A program made the translations under genes and the position numbers. From assembly GCF_018866305.1 (NCBI RefSeq), contig NZ_CP076456.1, forward strand, positions 1,612,001-1,676,000: a DNA stretch of 64,000 bases, read 5' to 3'. Every line of letters starts with the position of its first letter. Position 1 is the first letter of the stretch. Under the pieces are notes generated by a model, which was not told the DNA's origin, searched no databases, and was given only the letters and a program-made list of their open reading frames with translations. Origin of the DNA: Arthrobacter sunyaminii (GTDB taxonomy: Bacteria > Actinomycetota > Actinomycetes > Actinomycetales > Micrococcaceae). This document shows positions 1 through 9,234 of the stretch, one piece after another.

Positions 1-2
1 GC

Positions 3-227
3 GAATCCGTCGAGCTCTCGATACACATTCCCGCAGATGTCACCAGCTTCACCGGCCGAAACGGGGAGCGGGTGGTCGAACCGGGGGAGATCGTCCTTGG
101 TCTCGGAGCATCCAGCACCGACATGCGCGTCACACAGTCGGTGCAGCTCTCCGGTGAAGCACGTGTCGTGGGCTTTGACCGGGCCTTCCACCCGAGTTTC
201 AAGGAGACCGCACGGGTCGCCCCGTGA
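3..227 (+). CDS. Beta-glucosidase, GH3 family, C-terminal fragment
   Basis: Only the last 74 codons lie in the window; the gene begins upstream of base 1. The visible residues match the fibronectin-III-like C-terminal domain that closes many GH3 beta-glucosidases and xylosidases: a VVEPGEIVLGLGASSTDMR stretch followed by the VQLSGEARVVGF strands. That domain is structural; the catalytic domains are outside the window, so the substrate cannot be read. The stop codon overlaps the GTG start of the following GH10 gene (GTGA), which indicates translational coupling and a shared role in plant beta-glycan or xylan breakdown. The GH3 assignment rests on the tail alone. Confidence 0.7.
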   Translation, partial: ESVELSIHIPADVTSFTGRNGERVVEPGEIVLGLGASSTDMRVTQSVQLSGEARVVGFDRAFHPSFKETARVAP

Positions 228-1480
228 GTGTCGATCACCGGCGGATGACTGCGCAGGTCACCGTGCTGGACTCCGCCGGCAACCCTGTGCCCAACGCGGA
301 GGTGACTGTCGAACAGCAGCGTCATCACTTCGCGTTCGGCAACATCGGTTTCGACTTCATCCCGCTTGCCAACAGGGAGACCGGGCAGGAGGCGGCCGCG
401 GAGCCCGTTTTCGGCGGGGCTGCGGCCGCCGCGCTGCCGGATCTCCAGACGTTGTGGCTCGACCTTTTCAACACTGCGACCCTTCCGTTCTACTGGCGGG
501 GATTTGAGCCGACCCCCGGCAAGCCGGACACCCGAAGACTTCTCCGGACCGCCTCGTGGTTCGCTGAGCACGGAGTGACAGTGAAGGGGCATCCGCTTAC
601 CTGGCACACGCTCGCGCCCGAGTGGCTCACCGGTTTACCGGTAGCGGAGATCGAGCGGCTGCAACGCGAGAGGATCCGACGCGAGGTGACCGACTTTTCC
701 GGGGTCATCGACACGTGGGACGCCATCAATGAAGCCGTCATCATGCCCGTGTTCACTGCAGAGGAAAACGGTATCACCCGGCTTGCACAGAGCATTGGCC
801 GCTTGCCCATGATTCAACTCGCGTTCGAGGAAGCTCGCGCCTCGAACCCTTCGGCGACGCTCGTCTTGAACGACTTCGATTTGTCGAGCGACTACGAAGC
901 TCTGATCGAGCGCGTGCTTGAAGCGGGGATCACCGTGGACGCGATCGGCCTGCAGACGCACATGCACCAGGGATATTGGGGAGAAGAGGCCATGCTGGCG
1001 ATGGTCGACCGATTCGCCCGCTTCGGGCTGCCCCTCCATCTGACGGAGACGACTCTGCTGTCGGGGGACCTCATGCCGCCGGAGGTCACCGACCTCAACG
1101 ACTATCAGATCCCATCCTGGCCGTCGACACCCGGGGGAGAGGCCAGGCAAGCGGACGAGATCGTCCGCCACTACCGCTCACTCGTTGGCCACCCGGCGGT
1201 GCAGGCCATCACCTACTGGGGGCTCACCGACGACGGAGCGTGGCTCGGTGCGCCGGGCGGGTTTGTTCGCGCCGACGGCACGCCGAAGCCCTCATTTTAC
1301 GCGCTGCAGTCCCTGATTAAGGGCGAATGGTGGCTGCCGCGAACGCCGATGCGCACGGATTATGACGCACGCTTGTCGATCACGGGTTTCTTCGGTGACT
1401 ACGTGATTAAGCGCGACGGGCAGAGCGCACCGGTCTCGCTCTCGCGGGGGAGTGAAACGGCCACCGTCCGATTCCGCTGA
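224..1480 (+). CDS. Endo-1,4-beta-xylanase-like protein, GH10 family
   Basis: A 418-residue glycoside hydrolase of family 10, which cleaves internal beta-1,4 bonds of xylan with retention. Visible family marks are the VKGHPLTWH strand, the acid/base region DTWDAINEAV, IGLQTHMHQGYW, the nucleophile region LHLTETTLLSG, and a C-terminal YWGLTDDGAWLG segment. The first 45 residues (VTVLDSAGNPVPNAEVTVEQ then HFAFGNIGFDF) are the beta-rich lead-in found in many bacterial GH10-like enzymes. I see no signal peptide, so it may act inside the cell on imported xylo-oligosaccharides (inference). The GTG start overlaps the GH3 stop. It converges with the urea transporter gene 8 bases downstream. Confidence 0.85.
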   Translation: MSVDHRRMTAQVTVLDSAGNPVPNAEVTVEQQRHHFAFGNIGFDFIPLANRETGQEAAAEPVFGGAAAAALPDLQTLWLDLFNTATLPFYWRGFEPTPGKPDTRRLLRTASWFAEHGVTVKGHPLTWHTLAPEWLTGLPVAEIERLQRERIRREVTDFSGVIDTWDAINEAVIMPVFTAEENGITRLAQSIGRLPMIQLAFEEARASNPSATLVLNDFDLSSDYEALIERVLEAGITVDAIGLQTHMHQGYWGEEAMLAMVDRFARFGLPLHLTETTLLSGDLMPPEVTDLNDYQIPSWPSTPGGEARQADEIVRHYRSLVGHPAVQAITYWGLTDDGAWLGAPGGFVRADGTPKPSFYALQSLIKGEWWLPRTPMRTDYDARLSITGFFGDYVIKRDGQSAPVSLSRGSETATVRFR

Positions 1481-1487
1481 TGCACGC

Positions 1488-2417
1488 TTAGGGGCGCTTG
1501 GCTGCCGGAATGTAGTAGGCGATCACCAGGAACACCCAGGTGGTGAGGATGTACGGCCAGGTGTAGGTGGGAGCGTCAAGGCGGTGCATCACCACCGTGA
1601 CCACAGCGGTCACCACGGTTCCAATGATGGCGAGCACCCAGGACACTGAGTTGCTGCGCAGAAAGACCACGGCGAGCGCAATGGCCGTAAGCACGCCGGA
1701 GTATCCGGCCAGACCGTTTGCGGTCTCAGTGAGGGACTCGCCCATTGCCAGCGCACACAGGCTCCCCACCACGCTTCCCAGCAGTCCTGCCAGGCCAACT
1801 TTCCAGCTGGCCAGGAACAGCCCGAGCAGAATGAGGGCGCCGGACCACTCGTTGTTGATGAGCACCACCTCAGAGACATTCGTCAGCAGCGAGCGTGCGA
1901 ACGCGAGTGCTTCCGAGTCGATGGTGGCCGACGGCGCTGCGCTCACTCGCAGCGCCTGAGTACTGAGCAGTATCCCGGTTGCCACGATGCAGAACGGTGC
2001 CGTGGTGGAGGGCAGGGCATAGATCTTCAGCGGTGTCTTCGTGAACAGGGCAACCACCAGCCACGTCACCGGAGCGCAGAGCAAACCGCCGACGAGCGCA
2101 ATCGGATAGGCGGCCCACTGACCGCCGATGGCCGAATACGTCCCGGCACCAACGAGGGCGCCGCAGAAGCCCTGCATTCCTGTTGTCACCGAGGCGGGAT
2201 CGGCCTTGAGCAGGCGTCCTCCCACGGTGTTTCCCGCACAGCCGATCAACACGAGAAGTGCCATGCGCCAATCCGATACGGCGAAGGCAACCAGGATCAG
2301 CAGGGCCGTGTAAATGTTGCTCTGGAAGAAAATTTGCGAGAGTCCCTCGCACCAGCCCTTGAGCCAGCCTGTGCCTGAGATAGCCGGGCTCGGTGTGGCT
2401 GCTGCTGCGCTGCTCAT
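1488..2417 (-). CDS. Urea transporter (UT family)
   Basis: A 309-residue integral membrane protein with about ten hydrophobic segments. It resembles the bacterial UT/Yut urea channels: N-terminal GWCEGLSQIFFQSN, then FCGALVGAGTYSAIGGQWAA, and a second-repeat WSGALILLGLFLASWKVGLA stretch. It should let urea cross the membrane passively toward the cytoplasmic urease. It is the last gene of the urease operon and begins 21 bases after the nickel transporter stop. The pairing of channel, metal permease and urease in one unit strongly supports urea as substrate. No truncation is seen. Confidence 0.85.
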   Translation of the reverse strand: MSSAAAATPSPAISGTGWLKGWCEGLSQIFFQSNIYTALLILVAFAVSDWRMALLVLIGCAGNTVGGRLLKADPASVTTGMQGFCGALVGAGTYSAIGGQWAAYPIALVGGLLCAPVTWLVVALFTKTPLKIYALPSTTAPFCIVATGILLSTQALRVSAAPSATIDSEALAFARSLLTNVSEVVLINNEWSGALILLGLFLASWKVGLAGLLGSVVGSLCALAMGESLTETANGLAGYSGVLTAIALAVVFLRSNSVSWVLAIIGTVVTAVVTVVMHRLDAPTYTWPYILTTWVFLVIAYYIPAAKRP

Positions 2418-2438
2418 GTCATGTCCTTGCCCGGGGCG

Positions 2439-3605
2439 TCATTGCGGCGCTCCTGTTTCTGTTTCCGGCTTCGGCTGTGGGCCTGGATCGGATCCGCCCC
2501 GTGCAGCTGCGTCGCCGCCGGCGCCCGCCCCGCTTTTCGCCAGCGCCCATCGCTGCTCCACATGGCCGAAACGCCAGTAGGCGGTGGAGGTGAACCAGAC
2601 CAGGATCAGCGTGCCCACGACGATGTAGCCCACATTCTCAAGGTCGATGCTGGCCACCCACCCGGTGAGCGGGTCGCGCAGGCCGAGCTTCTCGTTCAGC
2701 AGTCCGATCAGCTCAATGCCGCCGATCATGACGGCAATCACCACCGAGAGTCCGGTGATGGTGAGGTTGTAGTACAGCTTGCGAACCGCATTGACGCTCG
2801 CCCAGCCGTAGGCCTTCACCATGACGGCGGAATCCAACGTATCGAACAGGCTCATGCCGGCAGCAAAGATCAGCGGCAGGCAGAGGATGGCGTACCAGGG
2901 CAGCCCGGTCGCCGCCCCCGTCCCGGCCAGCACCAGGAGGGCGATCTCGCTGGCAGTGTCGAAGCCGAGCCCGAACAGGAACCCGACAGCGTACATCTTC
3001 CCCGGTCTATCGATCGTTTTCAGCATCGGGCGGATGAGGCGGGTGATGAAGCCGCGTCCCTCCAAATGCCGTTCCAGCGCCAGCTCGTCGAGGTCGCCGT
3101 TGCGCGAAGCCCGCCAGACTTTGAGGATCCCCAGGAACGCGACGGCGTTGATGAGCCCGATCAGCAGCAGAAACACACCGGAAACCAGCGTGCCGAAAAC
3201 GCCCAGGCCGTTGCGCACCTCATTTCCGTCGTCGCTCAGCCCAACGGCCCAGCTCACCCCCAGCGCCAGCAGCGCTGCCATCAGGAAGACGATGGTGGAG
3301 TGGCCCAGAGAGAAGAACAGACCGACCCCTGCGGCCGGCCTGCGCAGGTCCACGAGTTTACGGGTGGTGTTGTCAATCGCCGCGATGTGGTCAGCGTCGA
3401 AGGCGTGTCGTACCCCCAGCACATAGGCCACCATGGCAATGCCCACCCCAAAGACGGAGGACCCCAGTTGCAGGTGCAGCGGCTCGACCAGAAAGAAGAA
3501 CAGGCCGAAACCCGCGATGTGCAGGAGCACCACCGGGATGAACGCGAATACCACCTGTGCCCGGTAGGAGCGCGCCGGCCCCTGCACCTTTGACTGCTTG
3601 TCCAC
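2439..3605 (-). CDS. Nickel/cobalt permease, NiCoT (HoxN/NixA) family
   Basis: A 388-residue secondary metal importer with about eight membrane segments. The hallmark second-helix motif HX4DH is intact (GVRHAFDADHIAAIDNTTRK), and the second family signature FLFGLGFDTASEIALL is present. NiCoT proteins import Ni2+ and sometimes Co2+ with high affinity. The position between ureD and the urea transporter indicates that it supplies nickel for the urease active site. The C-terminal 35 residues are hydrophilic and Gly/Pro-rich. Nickel preference over cobalt is inferred from context, not from the sequence. Confidence 0.9.
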   Translation of the reverse strand: MDKQSKVQGPARSYRAQVVFAFIPVVLLHIAGFGLFFFLVEPLHLQLGSSVFGVGIAMVAYVLGVRHAFDADHIAAIDNTTRKLVDLRRPAAGVGLFFSLGHSTIVFLMAALLALGVSWAVGLSDDGNEVRNGLGVFGTLVSGVFLLLIGLINAVAFLGILKVWRASRNGDLDELALERHLEGRGFITRLIRPMLKTIDRPGKMYAVGFLFGLGFDTASEIALLVLAGTGAATGLPWYAILCLPLIFAAGMSLFDTLDSAVMVKAYGWASVNAVRKLYYNLTITGLSVVIAVMIGGIELIGLLNEKLGLRDPLTGWVASIDLENVGYIVVGTLILVWFTSTAYWRFGHVEQRWALAKSGAGAGGDAAARGGSDPGPQPKPETETGAPQ

Positions 3606-3618
3606 CGTCAGACCCCCT

Positions 3619-4716
3619 CTAGCTCTTTCGGATGATGGGTGCCTGCTGCCCTGTCAACAGTTCGTGCACGGCCGCCGCCGCGGCCGTGTTGGCCGCCGCC
3701 ACTGCCACGGTGTCATTGCCCACCAGCCGCATCCACACGCCTGCATCTGTGGGCAGCGTGCTCACTCCGAAGATCAGGTCACCCCCGCTGTCGCTGATGG
3801 CCCGGTGCAGGGTGTCTGCGAGCAGCGCAGGGGGGACAAGAGGGGTGAAGACATAGAGCATTGCCAGCACATCGTGGTCAGCGAGCACGCCGAGACCCCG
3901 CACTCCGGCATCGGCCCCCGGTTCTCCCGTCCCGGGACTGAGCCGCAGGCGGTCCAGGGCAACCAGGCGGCCATCCGGCCGCCGGACCTCGAGATCGGAG
4001 GCATACACGTCGTAGGCGTGCCGCTCACCGCGCGCGAGCCGGCCGGCGTACACGGTCTCGCCCAGCAGGAGGGTGGCCGACTCATCGATGACCACCGCCG
4101 TCTGCTGGTAAAAGCGTGAGTCAGCGAAGGGCACAACGGGTTCGGGCAGGTATTCCACATACGCGTCCTCTTCGACCGTGATGTTCATGATCGCGGACGC
4201 ATAGTCGTGCTCCATGCGGTAGACGCGTGTTTGGGTTTGGCTGGTCACATGCGCCGATGTACCGGAACCGAAGCTCAAATCTGTGCGCAGCCGGTCACCG
4301 TGCAGAACGCCGCCGCCCGATGACATCATATAGGTATAGGGCATGTCCGGGCGCAGCTGGTTGAAGTACAGCGGGTGCATGATCTGAAGCGGCGATTTCT
4401 GGTAGTGCTGCACCAGCTCGGTGCGCCCGCGGTTGCGGGCAAACCCAAGCTGCAGAACGCCAACTTTGCCCGGGCTGCCCACGGGCAGGGTTGGCACCCC
4501 GGCATGCCGCAGCACCTCCTCGGGTACCCTCGCCGGCTCGTAGAACGCCGGCTGGAGGCGATATCCGCCCGGGTATGGTGCCCGAAGCCCGTCCTGACCG
4601 GCTTGGTCAGCCGCCCGGCGGGGCAGGGGACTTGCAGGGGTGAGCCCGTCATCACCGCTACGGGCATCCCCGGGGGCTTCAGGCAGGGCTCGGGGTTCCG
4701 TTGCTCTGAGCGTCAT
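3619..4716 (-). CDS. ureD: Urease accessory protein UreD (UreH)
   Basis: A 365-residue scaffold that docks on apo-urease with UreF and UreG for nickel delivery. The family core is clear (LQLGFARNRGRTELVQHYQK, QIMHPLYFNQLRPDMPYTYM, SSGGGVLHGDRL, SQTQTRVYRM). I chose the ATG at 4716 because it overlaps the ureG stop as ATGA; an in-frame ATG at 4746 would add ten residues and lie inside ureG. The first 60 residues are Pro/Arg-rich and not conserved with UreD as I know it, so this copy is longer than usual at its N-terminus. Translationally coupled to ureG. Confidence 0.9.
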   Translation of the reverse strand: MTLRATEPRALPEAPGDARSGDDGLTPASPLPRRAADQAGQDGLRAPYPGGYRLQPAFYEPARVPEEVLRHAGVPTLPVGSPGKVGVLQLGFARNRGRTELVQHYQKSPLQIMHPLYFNQLRPDMPYTYMMSSGGGVLHGDRLRTDLSFGSGTSAHVTSQTQTRVYRMEHDYASAIMNITVEEDAYVEYLPEPVVPFADSRFYQQTAVVIDESATLLLGETVYAGRLARGERHAYDVYASDLEVRRPDGRLVALDRLRLSPGTGEPGADAGVRGLGVLADHDVLAMLYVFTPLVPPALLADTLHRAISDSGGDLIFGVSTLPTDAGVWMRLVGNDTVAVAAANTAAAAAVHELLTGQQAPIIRKS

Positions 4717-5348
4717 CCGATGAGCTCGGTTCTGGCACCGTTCCACTGGGTCATGATCTCCCGGTGGAGTTCGTCGACGCCGAACCCGGTAAGCGAGTTG
4801 GTCAGCACCACGGGCCTGTCCTCACGCACCCGGTGTGCATCGGACTCCATCACGTTGAGGTCGGTGCGCACGTACTGCGCAATATCGATCTTGTTAATCA
4901 CCAGGATGTCGCTGTCGGTGATGCCGGGACCGCGCTTGCGCGGCATCTTCTCGCCCTCGGCGGTGTCCAGCACGAACACGAAGACGTCGGCAAGCGCCGG
5001 CGAGAAGGTAAGCGTCAGATTGTCCCCGCCCGACTCGTAAATGAGGGTGTCAATGTCAGGGAACCGTTCCAGCATTTCGGCACCGACGGCCAGATTCATG
5101 GTGGGGTCATCACGCACCGCCGTATGGGGGCAGGACCCGGTCTCCACGCCAACAACGCGTTCGGGATCAAGGATGCCTGCGAGCTCCCGGCGTACGTGGT
5201 GGGCGTCCTCCTGGGTGTAGATGTCGTTCGTGATGACGCCGGGAGTGCGTCCGGCCTCGATCAGCAGCGGCACCAGCGCCTCCGTCAGCGCCGTTTTGCC
5301 GCTGCCAACAGGCCCGCCGATCCCGATCCTCAATACGTTCTCGCTCAT
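4713..5348 (-). CDS. ureG: Urease accessory GTPase UreG
   Basis: A 211-residue SIMIBI-class GTPase that powers nickel insertion into urease. The P-loop is GPVGSGKT at residues 12-19. Other marks are NDIYTQEDA, the ETGSCPHTAVRDD metal-binding CPH motif, IYESGGDNL and the guanine-specificity NKID. The N-terminus is short with no histidine tract, unlike some actinobacterial UreG proteins, so extra nickel storage on UreG itself is absent. It lies between ureF and ureD in a tight operon. Confidence 0.95.
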   Translation of the reverse strand: MSENVLRIGIGGPVGSGKTALTEALVPLLIEAGRTPGVITNDIYTQEDAHHVRRELAGILDPERVVGVETGSCPHTAVRDDPTMNLAVGAEMLERFPDIDTLIYESGGDNLTLTFSPALADVFVFVLDTAEGEKMPRKRGPGITDSDILVINKIDIAQYVRTDLNVMESDAHRVREDRPVVLTNSLTGFGVDELHREIMTQWNGARTELIG

Positions 5349-5392
5349 ACGTTCCTCAATTCCTTCAAATCCGTTGTTGTATGTCTGCGTTC

Positions 5393-6082
5393 TCAGCTGG
5401 CAAACAGCCGTGCCTCGGCCCGCTCATGCTGGGCGGACATGACGTCGGCCATGGGCGCGCAGCCGCCAAGGTCCGCGAGGTCGCGTTCAAGGGCGGCCTC
5501 CGTTGCCTGTTCAATCACGCCGGCCGTTTCCCGCAGGATGCCCTGCGCGTGCCGGTGATCGGTCAGCCGAAGCCGCAGGGCGGCACCGACAAAGCTCGCA
5601 CAAAAAGCAAACAGGTCCGATGCCACTGCTTCCCGAGTGGCCACTCCGTTGGCTGCATACACCACCGCCGTCACCACCGGCTGGCAGCCGGGCGTCCTGC
5701 GCAGCCGCACCCGCTCGGCGTACTCAGCGAGCAGCGGGTGGTCAATTAGCTCCGCGCCAAGGTCGATCAGCTGGTGCCCGCTGCGCACGGAAACCGTGCG
5801 CAGCTCGGTGTTCAGCTTCGACGCGAACAACCGCTGATCGACCTCCTGGACGAGCTCGACGTCGTCGTTCACCGCAGCGCGGTGCGCTGCGGCGAGCGCC
5901 GTTGCGTCCCCTGGTCCGACGGAGTGCAGCAGCAGGTCGGCGAGCAGCGGCTGCACTCCGTCGCGGGACACAAGCCGTGCCTGGCTAAAGGCCTCGAGCC
6001 CGTGGGACATCGTGTAGAAGCCGCTGGGAAATGCCGAGTCCGTGAACTGGAGGCTGGTCAGCAACTGTTGTACATCCGACAT
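5393..6082 (-). CDS. ureF: Urease accessory protein UreF
   Basis: A 229-residue all-helical protein that bridges UreD and UreG in the urease maturation complex and gates the UreG GTPase. Recognised by the N-terminal FTDSAFPSGFYTMSHGLEAF block and the Ala/Leu-rich helices that follow (HSVGPGDATALAAAHRAA). The length is normal. The gene starts 8 bases after the ureC stop and 44 bases separate it from ureG. Confidence 0.9.
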   Translation of the reverse strand: MSDVQQLLTSLQFTDSAFPSGFYTMSHGLEAFSQARLVSRDGVQPLLADLLLHSVGPGDATALAAAHRAAVNDDVELVQEVDQRLFASKLNTELRTVSVRSGHQLIDLGAELIDHPLLAEYAERVRLRRTPGCQPVVTAVVYAANGVATREAVASDLFAFCASFVGAALRLRLTDHRHAQGILRETAGVIEQATEAALERDLADLGGCAPMADVMSAQHERAEARLFAS

Positions 6083-6090
6083 GGGCGCCC

Positions 6091-7815
6091 CTACGCGAGG
6101 AAGAACAGCTGGGTCAGCGGCAGGGTCTGCGCCGGTGGAATCGTGGCCAGCGTGCCGTCATAGGTCACGTCGTAGGTCTCAGGGTCAACCTCGATGTGCG
6201 GCGTCGCGCTGTTGCGTACCATGTTCTCCTTGCCGAGGCCGCGGCAGCCGTGAACCGGAAGTATCTGGCTCTCCAGCCCGAGCCGCTCGGGAACACCCTT
6301 GTCGATGGCCGCCTTCGACATGAACGTCGCCCGCGTGCTCTGCAGCGTCTTGCCCTGGGCGCCGAACATGGGCCGGTAAAACACCGGCTGCGGTGTTGGC
6401 AGCGAGGCGTTCGGGTCGCCCATCAAAGCCCAGTTGATCAGGCCTCCCTTGACGATCAGCTTGGGCTTGGCGCCGAAGGAACCCACAGGCCAGAGCACGA
6501 TATCGGCCATCTTGCCCGTTTCCAGCGAGCCGATGTAGTCGGACACACCCTGTGTAATGGCCGGGTTGATCGTGATCTTGGCGAGATAGCGCAGTACCCG
6601 GAAGTTGTCGTTGTCCGCACTGTCTTCCGGAAGAGTTCCGCGCTGGTCCTTGCAGTGGTGGGCAATCTGGAAGGTTCGCATGAACGACTCTCCGATGCGC
6701 CCCATGGCCTGGGAATCGGAGGAAACCATCGAAATGATCCCCTCGTCATGGAAAACCGTCTCGGCCGAGATCGTCTCGGCCCGCACGCGGGAGTCGGCGA
6801 AGGCTACGTCTTCGGGGATGTCATGCGAGAGGTGGTGGCAGACCATCACCATGTCCAGCAGCTCGTCAACGGAGTTGGCGGTGTAGGGCAGGGTGGGGTT
6901 CGTCGAGGACGGGAGTACGTTGGGGTGGCCGGCCACCTTGATGATGTCCGGTGCGTGCCCGCCGCCGGCACCCTCGGTGTGGAAGGTGTGGATGGTGCGG
7001 CCGTCGATGGCATCGAGGGTGTTCTCGACATAACCGGCCTCGTTGAGGCTGTCAGTGTGCACCGAAATCTGCACGTCGTAGGCGTCGGCGACGGAGAGCG
7101 CGTTGCTGAGGGCGGCGGGTGTGGAACCGTAGTCCTCATGCACCTTGAGTCCGCATGCCCCGCCCTGGACCTGTTCGATCAGGGCCTCGGGCAGTGATCC
7201 GTTGCCCTTGCCGAGGAAACCCATGTTCACCGGCATCGCCTCGGCTGATTCCAGCAGCCGGGCCAGGTTCCACACACCAGGGGTGGTTGTGACGCCGTTG
7301 GTGCCGTCGGTTGGTCCCGTTCCGCCGCCAAAGAGGGTGGTGATGCCGTTGGAGAGGGCGGCCAGCGCCTGTTCCGGCGAGATGTAGTGCACGTGCGAGT
7401 CGATGCCGCCGGCGGTGGCGATGAGATGCTCCCCGGCCAGCAATTCGGTGCCCGGGCCAACCACAAGGCGCGGATCCACTCCGTTCATGGTGTGCGGGTT
7501 GCCCGATTTGCCGATCCCGGCGATCTTTCCGTCGCGCACACCGATGTCGCCCTTAACAACGCCGAGCACCGGATCCAGGATGATGGCGTTGGTGATGACC
7601 AGGTCAAGCACACCCTCAGCGTCAGTCGCCGCCGGGTCCGCTGCCATGCCGTCACGGGCGGTTTTTCCGCCGCCGTAGACCACCTCGTCGCCGTAGTGGC
7701 CTTCGTTGTAGTCCTTCTCAATCTCGATCACCAGATTGGTGTCGGCCAAGTGGACCCGGTCGCCAACGGTGGGACCAAAGAGGTCCGTATATTGCTTGCG
7801 CGAGATGATAGCCAT
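6091..7815 (-). CDS. ureC: Urease alpha subunit UreC
   Basis: The 574-residue catalytic subunit of urease, which hydrolyses urea to ammonia and carbamate in the cytoplasm. Active-site features are complete: H141-V-H143 nickel ligands ([13 protein letters not shown]), the carbamylated lysine K224 (GLKVHEDYG), the HTD and [15 protein letters not shown] histidines, and the mobile flap [18 protein letters not shown]. The length fits the roughly 570-residue family norm. The ATG overlaps the ureB stop by one base (TAATG), so translation is coupled. The nickel supply and accessory proteins are encoded around it. Confidence 0.98.
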   Translation of the reverse strand: MAIISRKQYTDLFGPTVGDRVHLADTNLVIEIEKDYNEGHYGDEVVYGGGKTARDGMAADPAATDAEGVLDLVITNAIILDPVLGVVKGDIGVRDGKIAGIGKSGNPHTMNGVDPRLVVGPGTELLAGEHLIATAGGIDSHVHYISPEQALAALSNGITTLFGGGTGPTDGTNGVTTTPGVWNLARLLESAEAMPVNMGFLGKGNGSLPEALIEQVQGGACGLKVHEDYGSTPAALSNALSVADAYDVQISVHTDSLNEAGYVENTLDAIDGRTIHTFHTEGAGGGHAPDIIKVAGHPNVLPSSTNPTLPYTANSVDELLDMVMVCHHLSHDIPEDVAFADSRVRAETISAETVFHDEGIISMVSSDSQAMGRIGESFMRTFQIAHHCKDQRGTLPEDSADNDNFRVLRYLAKITINPAITQGVSDYIGSLETGKMADIVLWPVGSFGAKPKLIVKGGLINWALMGDPNASLPTPQPVFYRPMFGAQGKTLQSTRATFMSKAAIDKGVPERLGLESQILPVHGCRGLGKENMVRNSATPHIEVDPETYDVTYDGTLATIPPAQTLPLTQLFFLA

Positions 7816-8243
7816 TACTTTTTCCCCTTTGATGCGTCGCCGGTTGCGCTGGCACTGGGTGTGGCGCTCGGTTTGCCGTTTTTGAATTCGAGTTCTTCCA
7901 TTCGTGCCATCGCCCGGATCTTCGTTGCCGCCGAGTCGAGCCCGCCGTCCACGAGGTTGTTGAAGCCAACCACCCGCCGGGTTCCGGCGTACGCGGTGAG
8001 CGTCACTTCACGGGTGTCACCGGCCTCCAGCCGGATGCCGGTCCCCGCGGGCACGTCCAAATGCATGCCGTAGGCAAGTTCCCGTTCGAACAGAAGTGCC
8101 TTGTTGGCCTCGAAGAAGTGGAAGTGCGAGCCGATTTGTATCGCCCGGTCGCCGGTGTTGCTCACCAGCAGCGTGACGCTTCGCCTACCGGTGTTAATCT
8201 CGATGTCTTCGTCTTTGTGGTGATAAGTGGGGCTGCCCAGCAT
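7815..8243 (-). CDS. ureB: Urease beta subunit UreB
   Basis: A 142-residue structural subunit. It matches UreB through the [20 protein letters not shown] strand, [14 protein letters not shown] and a [14 protein letters not shown] segment. The family core is about 105 residues; the remaining C-terminal 25 residues are a Ser/Ala/Lys-rich extension ([15 protein letters not shown]) of unknown use. The gap to the preceding chelatase-like gene is 69 bases, the largest inside the operon, so a secondary promoter there is possible. Confidence 0.93.
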   Translation of the reverse strand: MLGSPTYHHKDEDIEINTGRRSVTLLVSNTGDRAIQIGSHFHFFEANKALLFERELAYGMHLDVPAGTGIRLEAGDTREVTLTAYAGTRRVVGFNNLVDGGLDSAATKIRAMARMEELEFKNGKPSATPSASATGDASKGKK

Positions 8244-8312
8244 GGTGTTTCCTTCCCTAGCGGCGCGGAGCGGGGTCGCTGCGCACGGCGGTTCGGTGTA
8301 GGAGGGATCCGA

Positions 8313-9233
8313 TCAATTCGAACGGATGGGGATGGGATGGTTGTGCGTGTGAGAGTCGGCCGCGCCGTGGTGATGCGTGTGGGAGTGACCGTTGGCCTCC
8401 TCAAAAGCGTGCGAGTGGGCGTAACCGTGACCGTGATCTGCCGCCAGGCCTGCCTCGATGCCGGTGCGGCCGTGGCTTAGATTGTGCAGCGCATCGCGGA
8501 TCCGCTCGCGGATAACACGCAGCACCGCCTGCTCGCTCAGCAGTGCACCGTAGAACTCGGCATCGGTGAAACCACCCTCGCCGAACGGCACGGCTTCCCC
8601 GCGCACGCTCGCCACCCGCCTAAAACCTGCGGGGACGACGACGGTCTGCGCGCTGCCGAGCAGCCGCAGCCGGTTCAGTGCCGTCAGCAGTCCGCTTGCG
8701 TCGTCGACGGTCGCCGTCTCCACCGGGTTGCCCGCGCCGTGCGTGCGCACCAGATGTGTGATGCGGTGGAGCTCGGCGTCATCGAAGGGGTTGGCAGCAT
8801 CCGCAAAGATCAGGACAGCCGCCTCCGGTGCACGCCGGCGCACCTCAGTGGCGGCAGCCCGAAGCCACGCCGTGAGATGGTCGCCGGTGCCAAAGGCGTC
8901 GGCCAGAACCATTGGGACGGGGGAGGACGCCCCAGCGGTATCACTGGAACTTCGCTGCACGCCGAGCCAGCTAAGCGTCTTCGCGGTATCGGCAACCAAA
9001 GTCGGATTGCGGCCGAAGGTCATGGGCAGCACGACGATCGGTGCCGGCTCTGCGCCCGAACCACTCCGACCTCGCCCGCGCAGGTGCGTGAGCGTGTTGT
9101 GCAACGGCCGGCCGGCCGGGGTAATGAGAGCACCGGGAACCAACTCCGCCGCGAAGGAGAGATCCGTTCCGTTGTTACTCTCGTGTCCTCCGACCAGCAC
9201 CACGGCCGCTTGGGACTCGAGGGGCTGAGTCAA
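8313..9233 (-). CDS. Chelatase-like protein (CbiX/SirB-type fold?) with His-rich tail
   Basis: About 306 residues, embedded between ureA and ureB. The body looks like the class II chelatase fold used for Co, Ni or Fe insertion into tetrapyrroles: an AAVVLVGGHESN start, PIVVLPMTFGRNPTLVADTA, a second-half VLIFADAANPFDDAELH, and VVVPAGFRRVASVRG. The last 44 residues hold 12 histidines (for example GHSHTHHHG and SHTHNH), as in nickel proteins such as UreE and HypB. No UreE is encoded in this operon, so this protein may be the nickel store or donor; that is inference. I chose the TTG at 9233, two bases after the ureA stop, with GGGG upstream; a longer reading frame begins at 9296 inside ureA. The family call is tentative. 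Confidence 0.55.
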   Translation of the reverse strand: MTQPLESQAAVVLVGGHESNNGTDLSFAAELVPGALITPAGRPLHNTLTHLRGRGRSGSGAEPAPIVVLPMTFGRNPTLVADTAKTLSWLGVQRSSSDTAGASSPVPMVLADAFGTGDHLTAWLRAAATEVRRRAPEAAVLIFADAANPFDDAELHRITHLVRTHGAGNPVETATVDDASGLLTALNRLRLLGSAQTVVVPAGFRRVASVRGEAVPFGEGGFTDAEFYGALLSEQAVLRVIRERIRDALHNLSHGRTGIEAGLAADHGHGYAHSHAFEEANGHSHTHHHGAADSHTHNHPIPIRSN

Positions 9234-9234
9234 T

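Noticed and set aside
2421..3593. A 390-codon open frame on the plus strand
   Set aside because: Shadow of the NiCoT gene, whose motifs are on the other strand.
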